From OMIW01 sp044235645 (GTDB taxonomy: Bacteria; Bdellovibrionota_C; UBA2361; OMIW01), in assembly GCA_044235645.1 (NCBI GenBank), contig JBIIHQ010000004.1, positions 1 to 64,000 of the forward strand: a stretch of 64,000 nt of DNA. Reading direction: 5' to 3'. How positions within the stretch are numbered: the stretch's first letter is position 1; each line of letters starts with the position of its first letter. The notes beneath the pieces are model-generated. The model was not told where the DNA came from, ran no database searches, and worked only from the letters and a program-made list of their open reading frames with translations. The translations under genes were made by a program, and so were the position numbers. Positions 44,535 to 53,706 of the stretch are shown in pieces.

Positions 44535-44590
44535 GTGTTTAACAAGAACCTTGCGACATGAAGGGAAGAGCCGAGAAGTGGAGGCACATA

Positions 44591-45445
44591 ATGAGGTTAT
44601 CGTTAGCTTATCTTCGTAAAGAGGTACTGTTCATGCTCGTGGTTGTGTTCGCTGGTCTGGGTGGGGGCTTCCCTGCTCGGTCTGCTGCGCAGCTTTGTGA
44701 TGGGAACGGGTGTATGGCAGCACCTTCACCGTGGGTGTTTGCATCATCGACAGACTCGGATAAGTGTTTAGCGAAAGAGGGAATCCCTGATGTTTCGTGT
44801 GACGGTGAAGTGCGAATTGCGGTTCTTGGGGACAGCATCGTCGCAGGAGTCGGGGACGAGCAGTATGGTGATAGTGGAGGTGGGTATGTTACCCGGGCGC
44901 GGATGCGTTTGCCTTCTGTCACTTTAGCTGGTGTGGGAAAACCGGGACAGACAACCGAGCAACTCTACCGATTAGTCAAAACTACCCTGGCCGGCTCATC
45001 ATTTCCAAAGTTGAGAGCAACCCTCTCTGATGCTGATGTGATATTCCTCGACATCGGCCGCAACGATTGGTGGAGCGTCGCTCGAAGAAAGGAGCCGCCG
45101 ACCTCGCCGACGTATGGTCGAATTCGCCGACTGCAAAAGTATCTTCGCGATCGATTGGCGATGCTTTCAGGGAGGACTCCGATCGTGGTTGTCTCCAGGC
45201 TTCTTCTTCCCAATCGGGGGGGGCAGGGGCCGTGGGTTGGCCGATTAAATAGGCGATTGGGCGCTACGAGCTCCCTGTATCTTCCTGCTAATCTCCGCTT
45301 TGATCTCGTCAGTAAACGACTCTACAACGCAGATCAGCTGCACCCAACAGCACTCGGCTATGAAGCGGTAACAGATGTATTTGTCTATTATCTGACGAAG
45401 GTGGTTCCGCGTATGTGGGCAGACATTCTGGATCAGCGGGCCTAG
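44591..45445 (+). CDS. Secreted SGNH/GDSL hydrolase
   Basis: 284 residues. The signal peptide covers about 1-33 (basic start, LFMLVVVFAGLGG, cleavage near ARSAA). The SGNH blocks are visible: GDS with the catalytic Ser (80-82), Gly in VGKPGQTT (115-122), GRND with Asn (156-159), and the Asp-His pair in ADQLHPTALG near the end. Substrate is unknown; relatives act on esters, acyl groups or polysaccharide acetyls. ATG 44591 is chosen because GGAGG lies six bases before it; an ATG at 44558 lacks a site. Confidence 0.82.
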   Translation: MRLSLAYLRKEVLFMLVVVFAGLGGGFPARSAAQLCDGNGCMAAPSPWVFASSTDSDKCLAKEGIPDVSCDGEVRIAVLGDSIVAGVGDEQYGDSGGGYVTRARMRLPSVTLAGVGKPGQTTEQLYRLVKTTLAGSSFPKLRATLSDADVIFLDIGRNDWWSVARRKEPPTSPTYGRIRRLQKYLRDRLAMLSGRTPIVVVSRLLLPNRGGQGPWVGRLNRRLGATSSLYLPANLRFDLVSKRLYNADQLHPTALGYEAVTDVFVYYLTKVVPRMWADILDQRA

Positions 45446-45476
45446 CCAGAGTTACTCTGTACCAATTGCCGAGTCA

Positions 45477-45926
45477 TCACTGCGGTGCATGCCTATCCCC
45501 CTCTTTGCTCTGACATTCCCAATCATTAACGATAAGGGCTCGAGCCTTTTTTGCCGTGCATCCGTTCTCGTACCAACGTGCTGGGGGCATCATCTGGATG
45601 CAGACTTTATCGGGAGGACAGGTGGGCATCGGGGGATGGGCGCACACAGAGGGCCCCGATGCAGCACAGGTTTGGGTTTGCCGTTTGCCCCTTTTGATGA
45701 ATTCGCAGGGCCTACCCTCCTCGTTCTTGGTCGTGGCATGCCGGGACGTCGATGATTCGCACTGACAAGGGCGGTTTCGATGATAGGCAACCGCGTCTCC
45801 CCCTGTGCAAGGAGCGCCGAATGCTGTTGATGTCCCGAAGATGGAAGCTATGATACCGAGGGAAAGCACCGGAGCACTGACGACTTGGCCGCGTTCTTCG
45901 CTCGTAATGGTCGTCGAACACTTCAT
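45477..45926 (-). CDS. Cysteine-rich exported protein, unknown
   Basis: 149 residues; no family recognised. From ATG 45926 (AGGGAG six bases upstream) a signal-like segment is followed by AFGAPCTGGD. The mature part has about ten cysteines, many in CxC or CPPxxxC spacings, plus PPMP and GRPCEF segments, as in disulfide-rich extracellular proteins. It lies 95 bases after the histidine kinase gene in the same direction and is probably the last gene of the Tad operon. That would suggest a surface or pilus-related role, which is inference. It converges with the SGNH hydrolase. Confidence 0.65.
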   Translation of the reverse strand: MKCSTTITSEERGQVVSAPVLSLGIIASIFGTSTAFGAPCTGGDAVAYHRNRPCQCESSTSRHATTKNEEGRPCEFIKRGKRQTQTCAASGPSVCAHPPMPTCPPDKVCIQMMPPARWYENGCTAKKARALIVNDWECQSKEGDRHAPQ

Positions 45927-46020
45927 AAATACTCCCTGGTTTGCGACGTGTTTCTTAAGCGTAGCAGGAAGTAAATGACTAATAGTACTCCTCATGTCGA
46001 CTCACCACCCAGATTGGATT

Positions 46021-47403
46021 TTACTGAACGCGAGCTGTTTCGCCTGGCCGCCACACTGGTAAATCAACCGAAAATTGACTCCCTGCCCCTACCATCGAAG
46101 TCACCGAAAAGACTCCGCGATTTGTCTCCGTTAGAAGCTTGGCGATTGCAAGGCCCAGGCCTACTCCATCAGAAATTGAGTCCTGAATTTGATGGTACGG
46201 TGTGGTAATAGAATCAAGTTTCTCGGAGGGGATACCCTCCCCAGTGTCAGATATTATACATCGAATAAATCCCTCCGGACCGCTCTCGGCAGACAGCGTG
46301 ATGGTACCGCTCCAGGTATGCTTGATCGCGTTACTAACAAGATTTTCGAGTATGCGGGTGACGTGTGATGGATCGGCCCAGACCGGCGGAAGTTCGGGTG
46401 GATGGGGAACTATGAGCTCAAGTTTTTTCTGGGTAGCCATGGTTAGGAATCGACCACTAATCGAGCGCATCAGGTCACCAATAATAAATGGGTGTGGATG
46501 AGCGCGCAGTGCCCCAGCCTGCTCCTTGGAGAGCACAATAATGTCAGAGGTAAGCTGTTCGATTCGGTCGCAGTTCATCGATCCGAATCTGAGTAGCTCA
46601 TCACTCAGCTCCCCTTTACCGAACGCCTGAAGTATCGCTCTCAAGTTACCGAGAGGCGAGCGAAGGTCATGAGCGACATGAGAGAAGAATTGCTCCTTGT
46701 TCTTCCGACTCTGACTCTCCTCAGAAGCACGAGAAGAGAGCGCCTCGAGAGCCGCAAGATCACAAATTTCGCGCCGAACGGTTGTTACCAGTGTATGTAC
46801 CCGCTCGATCTCCGAGAGGTTGAGGAGGGTATCGGATGGGTAGCCGAGCCAGAGGTGAAATGTTGCACCCTCTGATTGGTCGGTTATCACACACTCCTGT
46901 GTTATGCCGCACCATCGAAGAGCAGGATCGGCAACGGGGGAGAGTTTCGGACTGTTCGTGGAGGATTTTGGCTCGTGATAACGTGACTGTAAGCGATGAA
47001 GAACCTCGGTCAGTTGGATTCCTGCCGAACAGGTCCGGAGGATGCCTGAGCAGCGCATGGTGTACGCGAGATGCCATGCCCGAACCTTGCTGGAACGGAG
47101 AAGATGACGAGTTGTTTCCTCGATGCGTTCCTCCGAGGGTGGACGCTCAGGGGTGTCGGGCGAGCGGATCGGCTGGAGGAGCATCGAGGAAAATTCCTCG
47201 GAGGTGAGCTTTTTGTGTAGAAGAACGAATCGTTGTAGTCGGTGGTCGCCGAGGAGACGATTTCGTTTGATAAGCAGGGCGGGAAGCCTTCGCTGATCTG
47301 AGAGAAGGTACTCGATACCGCGATCCATGGAGATGAGTCTGGCAACGAGAAGTATCGCAATCATGCCTGTACAGAGAAGAGCACAGCTAAGGACCACAAT
47401 CAT
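46021..47403 (-). CDS. Sensor histidine kinase of the Tad operon
   Basis: 460 residues. One N-terminal membrane helix (about 3-24), then a cytoplasmic region (about 60-225) without a motif I can name, perhaps GAF-like. The HisKA domain has FFSHVAHDLRSPLG with phospho-acceptor His245, followed by a complete HATPase: N box LENLVSNAIKH, G1 DTGEGIP, G2 GVGLGLAI. It begins one base after the response regulator gene, so it is translated with the Tad genes. With almost no periplasmic part it probably senses an internal or membrane signal. Confidence 0.92.
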   Translation of the reverse strand: MIVVLSCALLCTGMIAILLVARLISMDRGIEYLLSDQRRLPALLIKRNRLLGDHRLQRFVLLHKKLTSEEFSSMLLQPIRSPDTPERPPSEERIEETTRHLLRSSKVRAWHLAYTMRCSGILRTCSAGIQLTEVLHRLQSRYHEPKSSTNSPKLSPVADPALRWCGITQECVITDQSEGATFHLWLGYPSDTLLNLSEIERVHTLVTTVRREICDLAALEALSSRASEESQSRKNKEQFFSHVAHDLRSPLGNLRAILQAFGKGELSDELLRFGSMNCDRIEQLTSDIIVLSKEQAGALRAHPHPFIIGDLMRSISGRFLTMATQKKLELIVPHPPELPPVWADPSHVTRILENLVSNAIKHTWSGTITLSAESGPEGFIRCIISDTGEGIPSEKLDSITTPYHQIQDSISDGVGLGLAIAKLLTETNRGVFSVTSMVGAGSQFSVDLPVWRPGETARVQ

Positions 47404-47404
47404 G

Positions 47405-48607
47405 TTAACTCCGCCCCAGCCCGATGGGCGATGAATCGGGATATTGATGTCCTACAAATTCGGTCATCTGCTCAAGGTATGCGAGAAGAACATCGGGGTC
47501 TCTATTCTTGGAGATGACACCCCGCAACCCTAACCTCAAGAGCGATGCCTCGAGCTGACCATCGTTCTCGTTGCTGAGCACTACGATCTGGTAGGGCTCG
47601 ATAAAACCGCATGAGAGGAGCCTCTCGACAGTTTCACGTCCCATAGAGTCGACTACATTGAGGTCACTCACGATAGCGTGGGGTGGTGTCTTCTGCTCAA
47701 GATGGTTAAGTGCCTCGGCGATTGAGGAGCACGTATAGACCAGGTAGTGGTTCGACCTCAGAACCTCAGTTACTATCTCAGAAAATGAGGGATCGTCCTC
47801 GATGAGCAGGATATTTTTTTCCTTGGTCAATGATAAGGTTGGTCCAACAGGTTCCTGGATCGCTTTTTCTGTCAACATGACAAGGGAGTATTTGTCTGGA
47901 GCTATCGTGGTCAATTCAATCTGGATTCCATTGGTGAGGACAATGTGACTGGGAGCACTGGCTAAGGTAGAGAGCTCTTCAAGAAGATCCCGGTTTATTG
48001 TCTCAACTAAACCACTCAGAGGCTCTGCGTCGGGGAGGATAAAGTGATATGCAAGTCCCCTCGATGTCGGGGTAAGCGAGACACACGAAATACCAAAGCT
48101 AGCACCTTCATCGATGATTAGGTCAAGGATTGTCATCAGATTCTGGCTCGGCCGAGCGCAGGCATGAGTCGTGTTGGAGACGGAATTTTCTGCCAAAGGG
48201 CTCTGTTTAAACTTTTGCAAAACTTCCCAAGCGACGATGACGACATTATTGTGGAGATTGAGGGGAAGAAGATTTTGGAGGCGATATGGGTCGATGCAAT
48301 ACGCCCCCACTATCATGCCATCGATGACATCGGGGAGCGCGCCGCGACTGAGAAAATCAGCATCCCACGGGGTCTCTAAATCATTTCGGTTGACGGTAGT
48401 CGCAAACGGAAGGCCGAGACGGTGTGCGAGCTTTGCGAGAAACTCCGCCTCAGTCTGACCGATGAGCCTCCCGGCGGAAGCGAATATCTCCCGAGAGTCC
48501 CCTCCACGCGCGATAAGTGCTTTGGCCTGTTTAACTGTGACGTAGTCCGGAATCAGTTCAGTAGTCGAGGGGAGCCATTGCTGTTTTCTGTAGGGGAAAA
48601 TATTCAC
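47405..48607 (-). CDS. Response regulator fused to PilB/GspE N-terminal domains
   Basis: 400 residues in three parts. Residues 24-135 match the N-terminal domain of GspE/PilB motors (SREIFASAGRLIGQTEAEFL, then LAHRLGLPF and the DVIDGMIVGAYCIDPYRL strand). Residues 155-248 match the next PilB domain (ILDLIIDEGAS, as in PilB ILADAIRKNASDIH), but the chain stops before any Walker motif. Residues 264-385 are a complete receiver: Asp271/272, phospho-acceptor Asp315, Ser345, Lys367. There is no DNA-binding domain. It overlaps the TadE-like gene by one base and the kinase follows, so the pair probably adjusts pilus motor activity by protein contact. The usual RLGxxL c-di-GMP motif of MshEN domains is not preserved. 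Confidence 0.85.
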   Translation of the reverse strand: MNIFPYRKQQWLPSTTELIPDYVTVKQAKALIARGGDSREIFASAGRLIGQTEAEFLAKLAHRLGLPFATTVNRNDLETPWDADFLSRGALPDVIDGMIVGAYCIDPYRLQNLLPLNLHNNVVIVAWEVLQKFKQSPLAENSVSNTTHACARPSQNLMTILDLIIDEGASFGISCVSLTPTSRGLAYHFILPDAEPLSGLVETINRDLLEELSTLASAPSHIVLTNGIQIELTTIAPDKYSLVMLTEKAIQEPVGPTLSLTKEKNILLIEDDPSFSEIVTEVLRSNHYLVYTCSSIAEALNHLEQKTPPHAIVSDLNVVDSMGRETVERLLSCGFIEPYQIVVLSNENDGQLEASLLRLGLRGVISKNRDPDVLLAYLEQMTEFVGHQYPDSSPIGLGRS

Positions 48608-49320
48608 TATTGGTAACTCCTTTGATCGAAGCCAATAATATTCCCGTGATGTGCCATCGTTAAAATTCCTGCCTGCTGCCGAAGAGGGACGATCACATCA
48701 AAAACAATCGAGCGCGGGGCGACCTTGAGTATGTCGAAGCGGGTAAAAGAGTTGGTTTTGAGATTAACTCTCACCCTCAGAACAACGGGAGGCGGAGCCG
48801 ACCTATCGCCGAGGTCGATGCCGGCAATCGCTTGACGGAGTCGGGGAGTCGAAATTGAAGGGAATGTGGTGGCCCCTGTCGGGTCGCCTAGTAGTCGCTG
48901 ATGCCACCGCGCGACTGAAAGATTACTCTCTGCACCCGCAAGCTGAAGGTATCCGACCTGTATCGTTAGGTCATTTGGAACTATCGCGATTAACTCAGAT
49001 GACAGGAGCTGCATCAAGGAGTTTGCCGAGTTATCAATCTGTTGTTGTAGAGGTAACTCACTCAACTCGTACTCAACGGTACCGTTTGTGGTAGCAATTC
49101 GATACGGTACGGTTCCTATTTTTCCACTATTTGAGTAGATGGCGTGCTCTATTGCTTGACGATTAAGCAGGAACATAAAGAGAGAAACCGCCGCGAGTAA
49201 TATTGTCATGCACAAAATAAGGCACAGAGCGCTCTCCAGAATGATCATGCCACCGACCCGCCGATATAGAAATTGACCGGGGACCATCCTTCGTGTGAGC
49301 TGGGGAATGGAGTACGTCAT
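48607..49320 (-). CDS. tadE: TadE-like pilus pseudopilin
   Basis: 237 residues. After a basic N-terminus comes a TadE-type segment (GMIILESALCLILCMTILLAAVSLFMFLLNRQAIEHA, about 24-60) with the conserved Glu of pseudopilins in the helix, then a soluble domain of about 175 residues. TadE and TadF are minor pseudopilins of the Flp pilus system. The start overlaps the stop of the upstream gene by four bases (ATGA). Confidence 0.75.
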   Translation of the reverse strand: MTYSIPQLTRRMVPGQFLYRRVGGMIILESALCLILCMTILLAAVSLFMFLLNRQAIEHAIYSNSGKIGTVPYRIATTNGTVEYELSELPLQQQIDNSANSLMQLLSSELIAIVPNDLTIQVGYLQLAGAESNLSVARWHQRLLGDPTGATTFPSISTPRLRQAIAGIDLGDRSAPPPVVLRVRVNLKTNSFTRFDILKVAPRSIVFDVIVPLRQQAGILTMAHHGNIIGFDQRSYQ

Positions 49321-50702
49321 TGGGATATCACCACTGGTTTTCGCAGATGGGTCAGAAAGGGAGCGATGGTTCGCTCAAGGTCCTCTGAACCCTGGGTCAT
49401 TAGCAGAGAGACTTGTACATGCGGGCGAGAAATTGATGAGAGATGAGCACTGAGTGCAGCACCCTCTTCGATGGTCACTCCCGTATTATTTTGAAAAAGA
49501 ATGATCGGAATGTGAACGGTGGCGTTTGTCCTCACGGCTTCTCGATCGAGAGTCGTAACCATCGCAGCAAGGGCGTCGGTCGTTTGTTTGTCGGGGAATC
49601 GACCCTTACCGGTTCCGGGGATATCTCCCGCAAAGATGAGTCCGACGAGCGAAGAGGTTCCCTGGATGGTCGTGGCCTTGTTTTCCTTCCCGAGTGTCTC
49701 GATGAGAGACAGTCCGACAGATTGTATTGCGGATATGGAGCTGGTTTCTTCCTGTTCGCGGGCACTCTGGGACCAGATTACCTCTTCCACCGTCAGAAAA
49801 GGCAAGTAGTTCTGATTAAAAGCGCGCAGGGTGAGGTCCACAACGCGTTCTCCCGAGGGTGCGATGCCGGATAATGAAGTCGGGAAACGGTACGGGGATT
49901 CTTGACTATAAAGCGTTTCGTAAAGGGCGGCAGCGGCGCAATCCGTATTGCTCCGGTAGGCACCCTCGTATTCGACCCAATGAGGTCTCGTCTCAAGAAC
50001 GCTTTTGATGATTGAGAGACCAGGAGTCTTGGGGTTTGAGCCCCCAATCGAGGAGGGAAAGATTGCGGCTCCTACGCGATAGCTCGGTATCTTTGAAAGC
50101 GCCGTATAGGTCGCAGCCGCAATCCGCTTCAGGGGCAGGAGCGTATCATTGAAGCATCCCTGCGTGCGCTGCTCGGCTCCCATCAAGGGCCGATTGATAC
50201 TGATCCTGTCTTCGACGAAAAGGCCCGCCGGCAATAATCCTGCTGAGGATACCCATTTTTCCTCAGTTCCCCGAGGTGCGGTGTAGTAACTGGCATCGAG
50301 AGTAATCATGACGGTCAAGGGGGGGATGATGACTTTTGCATGGACGGTTGTTTGGATGGGCCGCTTCAAACCGAAATAACCGAGAAAAACTCCCCTGATT
50401 GAATGAGATACGGTGGCTTCAACACCATCGGGGGTTATGAGCAACGACGTATATTTCTTCGGAAAAGTGGACGCATTCTCAAACGCCTTGCGAGCTGCAA
50501 TGACATCCGGGAGGTGTTGAGCTGAAGCCATCACCAAGGTATCGAGCTTGGTTTGTGCTGAATTGGTAGCAAGAGAGAATGTCGTCACCTCGAGAATGAG
50601 ACTGAGGGCGAGAAAAAGGATTGGCAGAAGGAACGTCAGAAAGAGAACCACTCCGCCCAATGATCCTCTGTTGTGGTCTTTTAAAGTAGGTTCGTTTTTC
50701 AT
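49317..50702 (-). CDS. tadG: TadG-like Flp pilus protein
   Basis: 461 residues. One N-terminal membrane helix (about 15-40: GGVVLFLTFLLPILFLALSLI) followed by TNSAQTKLDTLVMASAQHLPD, the TadE/G-like N-terminal pattern. The rest is a large extracytoplasmic domain. Segments such as VMITLDASYY and TDALAAMVTTLDR resemble a von Willebrand A fold with a partial metal site, as found in many TadG proteins, but this is weak. It overlaps tadC by four bases and the TadE-like gene by four bases. Confidence 0.7.
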   Translation of the reverse strand: MKNEPTLKDHNRGSLGGVVLFLTFLLPILFLALSLILEVTTFSLATNSAQTKLDTLVMASAQHLPDVIAARKAFENASTFPKKYTSLLITPDGVEATVSHSIRGVFLGYFGLKRPIQTTVHAKVIIPPLTVMITLDASYYTAPRGTEEKWVSSAGLLPAGLFVEDRISINRPLMGAEQRTQGCFNDTLLPLKRIAAATYTALSKIPSYRVGAAIFPSSIGGSNPKTPGLSIIKSVLETRPHWVEYEGAYRSNTDCAAAALYETLYSQESPYRFPTSLSGIAPSGERVVDLTLRAFNQNYLPFLTVEEVIWSQSAREQEETSSISAIQSVGLSLIETLGKENKATTIQGTSSLVGLIFAGDIPGTGKGRFPDKQTTDALAAMVTTLDREAVRTNATVHIPIILFQNNTGVTIEEGAALSAHLSSISRPHVQVSLLMTQGSEDLERTIAPFLTHLRKPVVISQ

Positions 50703-51559
50703 GATTTATCGCCGGAGTAGGTGAGTCTCGGATGAGGTTGAGAGCTGTCGATCTTCTCTGATTGAGCTGCAGTGACGACCCCGATGATGGGACCTGTCAG
50801 GAATATAATAAGCATTCCGAGGAATGTGCAGAGAAGCGGAGCAGTCGCCTTGATGGGCAGAACTGCTATCTCCTCCTCGATCGATTGTTCGTACGTTACC
50901 TGGGTGGCATCGGCGAGCTCGCGGAGGGGAAAGGAGAGGTCACCACCCCGTGAGTGGGCGACCTTCAGATGAAGGAGGACATGTTTAAGCGGGACGCTGC
51001 GCGAGTTGGAGGTAACCTGTTCTAACGCCGATTCGACCGTTGCACCTCCTTCAATGAGCAGCACTACACGGTGAAATGCTCGCGATGCTGGGTTGAGAGG
51101 CCCCGATGTCGTCGTTACGACCTTGAGCGCGGGGACAACATCGAGACCTGAATGAATCGCAATCAATAACTTCTCGAGAGTCATAGGCAGGTTGAGGAGC
51201 ACCCCTTTCTCTTCGTCGGGTGTCGCTCGGTTTATGATGACTCTTCCTCCGATGTATCCCGTTGATAGCCCAATCACAATCGTCGCAACCGCCAAATCGG
51301 GAAAGATTGTAGCGGTTATTGATCCACCGATAATACCTCCCCACAGAAGGAAAGATGCCGTCTTTTCCGACCGAGTCGTATTACTGGGATCGCTGTCGCG
51401 AGAAGTATCGGTGCCATCCAACGGCTCGGCCGTTTCGTCAAGAGCGGCGATTGTCTCTACGAGGCACAATCGAGAGGTTGTAACGAGCCAACGAGTAATG
51501 ATAACGCCGATGCCCCCGAGCGCGCCGACGAGCAGCACTCCAACAATGATTTCATTCAT
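50699..51559 (-). CDS. tadC: Tad platform protein TadC
   Basis: 286 residues, GspF family: a cytoplasmic helical domain (MTLEKLLIAIHSGLDVVPALKV, then SFPLRELADATQVTYEQSIEEE) between membrane helices at both ends. It forms the Flp pilus inner-membrane platform with TadB. ATG 51559 overlaps the tadB stop (ATGA) and has GAGGAG upstream, which fixes the start; the open frame before it is ten codons longer. Confidence 0.9.
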   Translation of the reverse strand: MNEIIVGVLLVGALGGIGVIITRWLVTTSRLCLVETIAALDETAEPLDGTDTSRDSDPSNTTRSEKTASFLLWGGIIGGSITATIFPDLAVATIVIGLSTGYIGGRVIINRATPDEEKGVLLNLPMTLEKLLIAIHSGLDVVPALKVVTTTSGPLNPASRAFHRVVLLIEGGATVESALEQVTSNSRSVPLKHVLLHLKVAHSRGGDLSFPLRELADATQVTYEQSIEEEIAVLPIKATAPLLCTFLGMLIIFLTGPIIGVVTAAQSEKIDSSQPHPRLTYSGDKS

Positions 51560-52230
51560 ATGCGACTCCTCGTTAACATGAGAAGCCACGTGATGCCGCT
51601 TATCAGGAAGGTGCCACCGAGTAAATAGGCGACCCCACCGAACGGATGAGTGGCCGCCTGTACGACTTGCTCGCGTGCCGTGAATAGTTGAAAGATGATG
51701 ATACTCAGTGCTGAAGCGACTATTCCAAATGCTGAGAGGCGTTGCATCGCAACCGCCCCACGGGCTCGTTGTCGGAACGCCTGACGTCGTCGTGTAACCC
51801 GAGCGAGCCGCTCTAATGAGGGACCGATCGGTCCACCCTCGCGCATCGCAATTGAGAGGGTTGCTCGAAAAAGAGGAAGATCGGGATGGGCAACGTTCTC
51901 AGCAAACCGCTCGAGAGCCTCGAGCTCCGGTTCACCCGAGCGGATGAGAGACTCGACCCTCGCAATCTCCTGATGAACGGGGCTCGATTCAGGAAAGACC
52001 TCGCGGGTTGTCAGCATTGCGGCGAGAGGGTCGAGCCCTGCTCGAACCGATGAAGCGAGGGAGAGTAAGAAGGTGGGATAGTCTCGTTCAAAAGCAAGCG
52101 CTTGTTTCTTGTCGCCTGTGAGCTTCTGCTCAGGTTCGAAATTTTTTGGCTCTGCTGATGGATCTGATGAACGGGGCATTAACCGCTCGATACATGAGAG
52201 GGCACGATGATGAACCAGTTTCGTAATCAT
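51556..52230 (-). CDS. tadB: Tad platform protein TadB
   Basis: 224 residues, GspF family (FERDYPTFLLSLASSVRAGL, then EGGPIGPSLERLARVTRRRQAFRQR) with two C-terminal membrane helices. ATG 52230 is chosen because it overlaps the tadA stop by four bases (ATGA) and follows GGAGGG; the frame is open for 63 codons more, but that part lies within tadA. It is shorter than typical TadB (about 300) and lacks the first membrane helix pair, so it relies on TadC for part of the platform. Confidence 0.88.
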   Translation of the reverse strand: MITKLVHHRALSCIERLMPRSSDPSAEPKNFEPEQKLTGDKKQALAFERDYPTFLLSLASSVRAGLDPLAAMLTTREVFPESSPVHQEIARVESLIRSGEPELEALERFAENVAHPDLPLFRATLSIAMREGGPIGPSLERLARVTRRRQAFRQRARGAVAMQRLSAFGIVASALSIIIFQLFTAREQVVQAATHPFGGVAYLLGGTFLISGITWLLMLTRSRI

Positions 52231-53630
52231 GCAACCCTCCGGTGTAGCGAAGACGAGGAGATTCCCGGTGAGGGAGATTTTGATTGTGATGAGGTTGAGG
52301 AGGTGGTACCAGCGCGCGAGTTCTTTGAGGTGATATGAACTGAATCGGGGAGAGAGCTCAGCACCAGGGCGGGTTCCAATATTTCGCGATGGTAGCTTAC
52401 CTTGTTTGGTATTCGCCACTGGCCTGGCTGACCCGGTTTATATTGAAATATGACCCGATGACGAATTGTACCGTCAGCTGCTGCACCAAGTTCCCGAACT
52501 TCAAATACCCGCCTCTTACCCGAAATGGGGCACACTCCGAGATGGACAACAGCATGAACTGCACCCGCTATCTGTTCGTGGATTGTCTGTCGTGAGACTC
52601 CCGGTTGAGCCCGGCCGAGAAACAGCTCGAGCCGAGCAATCCCCTCCTGCGCGCTTCTTCCGTGAACAGTCGAGAGCCCTGGGTGACCTGAAGCACACAC
52701 ATCGATGAATGACTCAGCGGCCTCAGCGTCGCGAATTTCCCCGAGAATAATACGGTTCATCGCCATCCGCATTCCAGCCCGTATACACGAACTCGGCGCG
52801 ATCCTTCCCGCCCCTTCGGCATTCTCTTCCCGGGTCGATAGGTAGCGAACATGCGGGTGCTCTATCCGAATCTCTGGCGTGTCCTCGATAACGAGAACCG
52901 AATCATGAGTTGGAATTGAGCCCGCAATGGCGCGAGCAAGGGTCGTTTTCCCAGTGCCGACTTCCCCTACCAGGAGAATAGTCCGGCCTTGCTGACCAAA
53001 TATCCTGAAGTATTCGATGATAGGTGAGGGTGCTAGCTCTGCATCAGCCAGCATGCCGAGTGATATGGTATCGAACCGATTTACTCGGATGGTGAGGTAT
53101 GGTCCTCCTGAGCAGAGCGAGCGATGAACTGCGTGAATCCGGACCAATCCTCCAACCATACCATCCGCTATCGGTTGCTTAGTTGAGTAGGTTGTGCCGG
53201 CTTTTATTAGGAGCTTCTCGACGTATGCTTCGTAGCTCTGCTGAGAGGGGAATCGAATATCGGTCGGAAAGTTCTTCCTGGCGATCTGAATTGAGACCTT
53301 TGCATAGTCGTGGACGATGATATCAGATATCGTGGGTTCATCTATGAGAGATTGCAGGAGCCCAAATGGACGAGCCTCCTGCTCAACTATCGAGAGAAGC
53401 TCAGTTACCTCTGTTGGGGTCAATTCAAAGCCATAAGATTCGCCGATAGAACGCAGAAGCCGCTCTCGCTCTCGAGGATTCATTTCATCGAGGGTGATAC
53501 CGTTAATCTTCCCCCGAAATTGATCGAGGATAGTCATCAATGCCGGGTATAAACCGCCATTAATTGCTGTGGAGGGAGGAGACACAGCAAAGTCAACGGG
53601 CAGTTGCATCGGAACATCGAACCTATTCAT
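52227..53630 (-). CDS. tadA: Flp pilus assembly ATPase TadA (CpaF)
   Basis: 467 residues, secretion ATPase of the CpaF group. IIEPTISDIIV-like segment (SLIDEPTISDIIVHDYAKV, 94-112), Walker A GEVGTGKTT (222-230), Asp box VIEDTPEI, Walker B MNRIILGEIRDAEA, and the His box CASGHPGLSTVHG are intact. It powers both extension and, in related systems, retraction of the Flp pilus. ATG 53630 has AAAGGGTG upstream; a longer open frame reaches 53714 but overlaps cpaB. Confidence 0.94.
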   Translation of the reverse strand: MNRFDVPMQLPVDFAVSPPSTAINGGLYPALMTILDQFRGKINGITLDEMNPRERERLLRSIGESYGFELTPTEVTELLSIVEQEARPFGLLQSLIDEPTISDIIVHDYAKVSIQIARKNFPTDIRFPSQQSYEAYVEKLLIKAGTTYSTKQPIADGMVGGLVRIHAVHRSLCSGGPYLTIRVNRFDTISLGMLADAELAPSPIIEYFRIFGQQGRTILLVGEVGTGKTTLARAIAGSIPTHDSVLVIEDTPEIRIEHPHVRYLSTREENAEGAGRIAPSSCIRAGMRMAMNRIILGEIRDAEAAESFIDVCASGHPGLSTVHGRSAQEGIARLELFLGRAQPGVSRQTIHEQIAGAVHAVVHLGVCPISGKRRVFEVRELGAAADGTIRHRVIFQYKPGQPGQWRIPNKVSYHREILEPALVLSSLPDSVHITSKNSRAGTTSSTSSQSKSPSPGISSSSLHRRVA

Positions 53631-53706
53631 TGTGCACCCTTTCGACGATTTCATCGTACTGTTTTTGCCAAGAGCCGCATGGGGGGGCGTTTTCAGATGT
53701 GATTGT

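Noticed and set aside
45447..45459. CAGAG/CTCTG inverted repeat at the SGNH/Cys-rich convergence
   Set aside because: The five-pair stem has a three-base loop and no T run; too weak to call a terminator.
52231..52419. N-terminal extension of TadB
   Set aside because: It lies within tadA; the ATG at 52230 has GGAGGG and the four-base overlap typical of this operon.
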